Position numbers and translations under genes: made by a program. 64,000 nt of DNA, from assembly GCF_003315195.1 (NCBI RefSeq), contig NZ_QNRV01000002.1, positions 35,259-99,258 on the forward strand, read 5' to 3'. A model generated the notes under the pieces. That model was not told where the DNA came from and made no database searches. It saw only the letters and a program-made list of their open reading frames with translations. The DNA is from Sutterella wadsworthensis (lineage in GTDB: Bacteria; Pseudomonadota; Gammaproteobacteria; Burkholderiales; Burkholderiaceae_F). Shown one piece after another: positions 60,445 through 64,000 of the stretch; within the stretch, counting starts at the first letter, position 1; each line of letters starts with the position of its first letter.

Positions 60445-61445
60445 TGACACAAAAGCTCTATTCAACTCCGATTGATGCCTGCACTGCCGCGGGCGTTGAG
60501 TATCCCTGTCGTGGCTTATTGCCTGGTCCGTGGAATGTCTCTAAGGCTTTCGACGGCAAGCGTTGGAAGCAAGGTGCCGGACGCGTCCGCATGTTCTCTG
60601 ATGGGACCGGCGGCGTCGTTTGGAACTGGATCACGGGTGAGGCCGTGTTTTGGTTTGACGATGCAGGGAAGAAACTCACGAAAGCCGAACGGGATTCACT
60701 GATGAGGCGTGCCGCAATTGAGCGTCGCAAGTGGGATGAGGAACAGGCGCGCCGTTGGGCGGAGGTTGCAGCCTTTGCGTCGCAGTTGCTGAAACAGGCG
60801 GCGCCGGTGATTGAGCATCCTTACTTAAATCGAAAGCACGTCAAGGCCGTTTCTGGCTTGTTCGTGATGGATGCCGTCGACATTCAGCGTGAGTTCGATC
60901 GTTTCTATCAGGAGACGCCGCGCCGACTTATGGACTGCAAGACGAATCGCCCCATGACGGGATCAGTGCTGATGGTGCCGCTTTATCGCAGTGTGCATGC
61001 CACCGTGCCGAGTTCGATTGAATGTATCTCAGAAAACGGGGGTAAATACGCGCTCCCTGAGGCACAAGCCAAAGGCGCCTTTTGGCTTCCTGAGAGCGTT
61101 CGCCTCTCGAATCAATCCGTTGGGCGTATCGGTATTGCTGAGGGCATAGCGACAGCATTAAGCATTTCTCAAGTGCTCGGCTTTCCGTGTGTTGCCGCTC
61201 GCTACTGCGGAAATTTGAGTGCGGTAGCGCAGACGCTGCGCAATTACTTCCCTGGCGCTCATATCGAGGTCTGCGGCGATCGGGGAAACGGCGAAGAAGA
61301 TGCTCGATGTGCGGCAGAAGCGGTAGGCGGCAAGCTCCGCATTCCCTCATTTAGCAGTGTCTTGATTCAGAAATTTAAGGCCATAACTGGCGGTAATCAA
61401 CCGACCGATTGGAACGATCTTTTTATTGCTGCGGAGGAACTATGA
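60444..61445 (+). CDS. TOPRIM-domain primase-like protein
   Basis: A 333-residue protein of the type that precedes DUF927 genes in integrative elements. The C-terminal TOPRIM_3-like domain has the catalytic-Glu stretch GIAEGIATALSISQVLGFP, but the usual D-x-D is EVCGDRGNGEED, with only one Asp at that place. The N-terminal half (PCRGLLPGPWNVSKAFDGKR, GVVWNWITGE) fits the zinc-less primase-like part of these proteins. It should take part in element replication with the next gene. ATG at 60444 is preferred (AAGGGGG upstream) over the GTG three bases earlier. Confidence 0.82.
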   Translation: MTQKLYSTPIDACTAAGVEYPCRGLLPGPWNVSKAFDGKRWKQGAGRVRMFSDGTGGVVWNWITGEAVFWFDDAGKKLTKAERDSLMRRAAIERRKWDEEQARRWAEVAAFASQLLKQAAPVIEHPYLNRKHVKAVSGLFVMDAVDIQREFDRFYQETPRRLMDCKTNRPMTGSVLMVPLYRSVHATVPSSIECISENGGKYALPEAQAKGAFWLPESVRLSNQSVGRIGIAEGIATALSISQVLGFPCVAARYCGNLSAVAQTLRNYFPGAHIEVCGDRGNGEEDARCAAEAVGGKLRIPSFSSVLIQKFKAITGGNQPTDWNDLFIAAEEL

Positions 61446-63451
61446 CTGCCGTAACTATGCAAGAAAAAACCTCGGCGCCGGTGAGCGTCGAGGTCACAAA
61501 AGATATTGTTGTAGCGAACATTGTAAAGCCTGCTTCGACCAAAGAAAAGCCAAAGAGCGCGGGCGTACAGGCGTTCGAGGAGGCGGGAGAAGTCAATCAA
61601 CCAACCGGTTTGATAGAGAACGAAGACGGCTCTAAGGCTTTCATGCTTGCTAATGGTGATGCTTATTCATTCGGCCCGTTAGGCGTTTTCTTCACTCGGC
61701 GGGAAGGCTCTCCGATGCCGGTTTGCGGACCTCTTGAAGTGGTTGCAAAGGTGCGTTCGTCAGAGGGGGATGATTGGCGGCTTGCGCTGAAATGGATTGA
61801 TCAAGATGGCAATTTCCGGCAAGGCACAATTCCGTGCTCGGTATTGATGAAAAGCCCTGCTCAGGTGGTTGCATATCTGGCCGACAATGGGCTTGAAATT
61901 CGTCATGCCATTAATTCTCAAGGGGGGAGCGCCTTTATCGTCAACTTTCTTAATCGCTTCCCAGTGCGAGCGCGTGTGTTGGGTGTTGATCATCATGGCT
62001 GGGTGAATCATGGTGAAGCGTTCTCGATTCCTCGCCTGGGAATCATGGGCAAGAGTGAGACAAACGGGATTATCTATACGGGAGATCCGAAGAGCGAGCC
62101 TGTCTATGAGGAAAGGGGGACGCTGACTGACTGGAAAGAAAAGATCGGTACGCCCGCTATGTTCTCAAGCCGGATAGGGTTCGCAATCTGCCTCGGCTTC
62201 GCGGCGCCGCTTTTGGAATTCACAAGCGAAGAATCTGGCGGCTTTCATTTCTACGGAGAATCCTCCAAAGGAAAAAGCACTTGCGCCCGTGCGTTGTGCT
62301 CGCTTTGGGGGCCGGCTAATGAACGAGGAGAAATGGGAACCTGGCGTACTACCGACAACGGGCTTGAAAGCGCCGCCTCTGCGCATACGCATCTACCGTT
62401 GATTCTGGATGAGATTGGGCAGGCATCCCCCGCGTTGCTTCAGTCGATTATCTACATGCTCGGTAATGAACGCGGGAAAGGCCGTGCAACAAAGGGTTTG
62501 GAGGCGCGGCGCGTACTGACCTGGCGGCTTCTGTTCCTTTCCACCGGAGAGGAGACCATAGAAGACTATGCGGCAAAAGCTCCTGGGAAAAAAGGCTCGC
62601 CCAAGGAAGGCGTAAAAATGCGCATGGCTGATATCCCTGCGGCGGCAGGCGGTCCCGAATTCGGCGTGTTTGATGGTGAATTTGATCCGACGAAAACAAA
62701 GGATGAGCGTTTAACGCTTGCCGCTCAATACGCCAATCAGATCAATACCGCGACAAAGTCAGAAGCCTATGGCACGGCGGGACCGGCGTTCATTCGGGCG
62801 TTGATTGCTCATATTGCGGCTATTGGTGTGTCGCAGTTTGAAAGCAACTTGCGGGAGCAGATGAGCGATTGGGTGAATAAGCACTGCGGGACGAAAGATA
62901 CTCAAATCGTTCGCGTTGCTAGACGCTGCGCATTGATTGCGAAAGCGGGTGAGCTAGCTATTCGCTTTGGTGTTCTGCCCTGGCCGGCGGGCATGGCCTC
63001 AGAGTTTGCGGCCAAGTGCTTCAAAGCATGGCGCGCCGAATACAAGACCGCAGAAATGCAGGATCGCGAGCGCGTTCTATTCGTCGTGGAGAAGATCAGT
63101 GCGAACCGTGGGCGTTTTGCGCTTCAGCGGCCTGGCAGTGAAACACTGATTCAGGCGGCTTCGGCCCTTCCCTGTATGGGTGTGTTGAAAGTAACCATTG
63201 AAGATATCCCCACCGAAGCATTTATCAACCGCACATTGTTTGATGCTGAGTTATGTCCGGTCGGGGATGTGCCAAAGGTTGTGCTTAGTGCATTAGCTAA
63301 ACAAGGACTGCTGAAACAAAACGATCGAAGTCATCCATACATGTTCAAAGCATCTGGCCCGCAGGGGAAGATGATTGCCCCGCATCTGTCAGGAGCTCGA
63401 TGCGTTTATATGGTGATGCCGGTTGTTGAATCTTCGGGCAATAGTGCTTAA
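61442..63451 (+). CDS. DUF927-domain ATPase/helicase
   Basis: A 669-residue P-loop protein of the DUF927 family, which occurs in phage-like and integrative elements next to primases and is thought to act as a replicative helicase. Start chosen at 61442 (MTAVTMQEKTSAPVS), overlapping the preceding stop by 4 bp, with AGGA upstream. Walker A is FYGESSKGKSTCARAL (about residues 277-292), Walker B LPLILDEIGQASPALL. The N-terminal 60 residues are Lys/Ala/Glu-rich linker. A stop two bases before the direct repeat ends the gene. Confidence 0.85.
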   Translation: MTAVTMQEKTSAPVSVEVTKDIVVANIVKPASTKEKPKSAGVQAFEEAGEVNQPTGLIENEDGSKAFMLANGDAYSFGPLGVFFTRREGSPMPVCGPLEVVAKVRSSEGDDWRLALKWIDQDGNFRQGTIPCSVLMKSPAQVVAYLADNGLEIRHAINSQGGSAFIVNFLNRFPVRARVLGVDHHGWVNHGEAFSIPRLGIMGKSETNGIIYTGDPKSEPVYEERGTLTDWKEKIGTPAMFSSRIGFAICLGFAAPLLEFTSEESGGFHFYGESSKGKSTCARALCSLWGPANERGEMGTWRTTDNGLESAASAHTHLPLILDEIGQASPALLQSIIYMLGNERGKGRATKGLEARRVLTWRLLFLSTGEETIEDYAAKAPGKKGSPKEGVKMRMADIPAAAGGPEFGVFDGEFDPTKTKDERLTLAAQYANQINTATKSEAYGTAGPAFIRALIAHIAAIGVSQFESNLREQMSDWVNKHCGTKDTQIVRVARRCALIAKAGELAIRFGVLPWPAGMASEFAAKCFKAWRAEYKTAEMQDRERVLFVVEKISANRGRFALQRPGSETLIQAASALPCMGVLKVTIEDIPTEAFINRTLFDAELCPVGDVPKVVLSALAKQGLLKQNDRSHPYMFKASGPQGKMIAPHLSGARCVYMVMPVVESSGNSA

Positions 63452-63453
63452 AG

Positions 63454-63627
63454 CCATCTGATCAGCCCGTCGCGGGGAATGTTCCTGCGGCGGGTTTTCA
63501 TATGTTTATGAAATTTAAAGAAATTCCCGAAATTCCCAAGAATTCCCAAAGGCAAATTGCCTGCGAAGCCTACTCGCAGTAAGCATTCCCAAAATTCCCA
63601 AAATTCCCACGATGAAATCGCTTCGCC
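63454..63627. repeat. Iteron-bearing direct repeat, copy 1
   Basis: About 174 bp, matching copy 2 (starting 63827) with two differences (63460 and 63627), period 373 bp. It holds a terminator hairpin (63466-63498), iterons ATTCCC at 63523, 63532, 63542, 63585, 63594 and 63603, a small inverted repeat GGCAA-A-TTGCC at 63551-63561 and TGCGA...TCGCA at 63562-63578 in the middle. It ends with an ATG in frame with a small gene. Confidence 0.92.
63466..63498 (+). terminator. Terminator after the DUF927 gene
   Basis: CCCGTCGCGGG, loop GAATGTT, CCTGCGGCGGGTTTT. An identical hairpin lies in copy 2 at 63839-63871. Confidence 0.8.
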
Positions 63628-63653
63628 AGGTCTGTTCAGACAAGGGGATGCAT

Positions 63654-63818
63654 ATGACTGAAGAACAAAAGATGAAGCCTCCTAGTGGCTTGGAACGGCA
63701 GGAAGCCGTTCAAGAGGCTTATGAGGAGCGAGCGGCAATACTTGAATTCGACGCCGGCATGAGCCGAGAGGAAGCCGAAAAGGAGGCCCGCAAACTAACC
63801 GGCTATGAAGGTTGGTGA
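63654..63818 (+). CDS. Small charged protein between the repeats
   Basis: A 54-residue acidic, Glu/Lys-rich helical protein (start MTEEQKMKPPSGLERQEAVQ; middle EAYEERAAILEFDAGMSREE). The start at 63654 has AAGGGG six bases before it; an upstream in-frame ATG at 63612, inside the repeat, would add 14 residues. It is not recognised. It sits alone between the two iteron repeats and might be an accessory replication or copy-control protein, which is inference. Confidence 0.55.
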   Translation: MTEEQKMKPPSGLERQEAVQEAYEERAAILEFDAGMSREEAEKEARKLTGYEGW

Positions 63819-63826
63819 GGCAAATT

Positions 63827-64000
63827 CCATCTAATCAGCCCGTCGCGGGGAATGTTCCTGCGGCGGGTTTTCATATGTTTATGAAATTTAAAGAAATTCC
63901 CGAAATTCCCAAGAATTCCCAAAGGCAAATTGCCTGCGAAGCCTACTCGCAGTAAGCATTCCCAAAATTCCCAAAATTCCCACGATGAAATCGCTTCGCT
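63827..64000. repeat. Iteron-bearing direct repeat, copy 2 (runs to window edge)
   Basis: Same content as copy 1: terminator hairpin at 63839-63871, six ATTCCC iterons, GGCAA-A-TTGCC and TGCGA...TCGCA. The window ends in ATGAAATCGCTTCGCT, so a further small gene may follow. Confidence 0.9.

Larger units (their letters stand above)
54754..64000. mobile_element. Integrative element at tRNA-Arg (P4-like layout), right end not in window
   Basis: The span starts at the 3' end of tRNA-Arg with a tyrosine integrase and continues with an AlpA-like regulator, short unknown genes, a TOPRIM primase-like protein and a DUF927 ATPase, all on the plus strand. That set (int, alpA, primase/helicase, small genes) is the usual core of P4-like satellites and related integrative elements. 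No structural phage or conjugation gene is seen. The coding style (GC-rich, overlapping small genes, CG-alternating tract) differs from the flanking chromosome. The left boundary should be within or near the tRNA 3' end; the right attachment site lies beyond the window. Confidence 0.8.

Noticed and set aside
63500..64000. CRISPR array from the regular ATTCCC units
   Set aside because: Units are 9 bp with no spacers; these are iterons, and no cas gene is near.

Overview
The window looks like the origin-proximal part of a betaproteobacterial chromosome (order Burkholderiales; the moderate base composition and gene set suggest a host-associated Sutterellaceae-like organism, which is an inference). 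Pointers are a DUF1840 protein, a short PTS of one mannose-family EIIA with HPr and EI, the gatCAB cluster divergent from mreBCD-mrdA-rodA-rlpA, and the dnaA-dnaN-gyrB cluster opposite rpmH-rnpA-yidD-yidC.

Layout. 0.1-7.0 kb: DUF1840 gene, EIIA-ptsH-ptsI and a YecA-family gene, then ampG-rsuA-xth on the minus strand. 7.1-11.2 kb: pyrE and gatCAB (amidated Gln-tRNA/Asn-tRNA formation). 11.4-17.9 kb: the cell-elongation operon. 17.9-25.8 kb: an M20 peptidase carrying a perfect parS-like palindrome, a HIT protein, a SPOR protein, coaX, birA, a PBP5-family protein without its catalytic motifs followed by ybeD, menA and a two-BON lipoprotein. 26.7-27.1 kb: an AT-rich gap with perfect DnaA boxes and DnaA-trio-like sequence, my preferred oriC. 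27.1-33.3 kb: a 5'-nucleotidase-family gene, gyrB, dnaN and dnaA on the minus strand. A second DnaA-box cluster separates dnaA from rpmH. 33.9-41.7 kb: rpmH, rnpA, yidD, yidC, a small membrane protein, mnmE, mnmG, rsmG and a MarC-family gene. 41.8-50.6 kb: parA-parB and the complete F1Fo ATP synthase operon atpIBEFHAGDC. 50.7-54.7 kb: a universal stress protein, hemE, priA and tRNA-Arg(CCG).

From the tRNA-Arg to the right edge lies an integrative element: a tyrosine integrase next to the tRNA, an unrecognised 393-aa protein, an AlpA-like regulator, four small unknown genes, a TOPRIM primase-like protein and a DUF927 ATPase/helicase. No capsid, tail, terminase or conjugation gene is visible, so it resembles a P4-like satellite or similar replicating integrative element. 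Its most striking feature is a 173-174 bp direct repeat, two copies 373 bp apart with two differences, each holding a terminator hairpin and six 9-bp ATTCCCAAA-type iterons around two small inverted repeats. An inverted match to the iteron block lies behind the integrase. This looks like a replication or control region for the adjacent primase/helicase genes. The element continues past the window.

All identifications rest on reading motifs and gene order; no database search was run.
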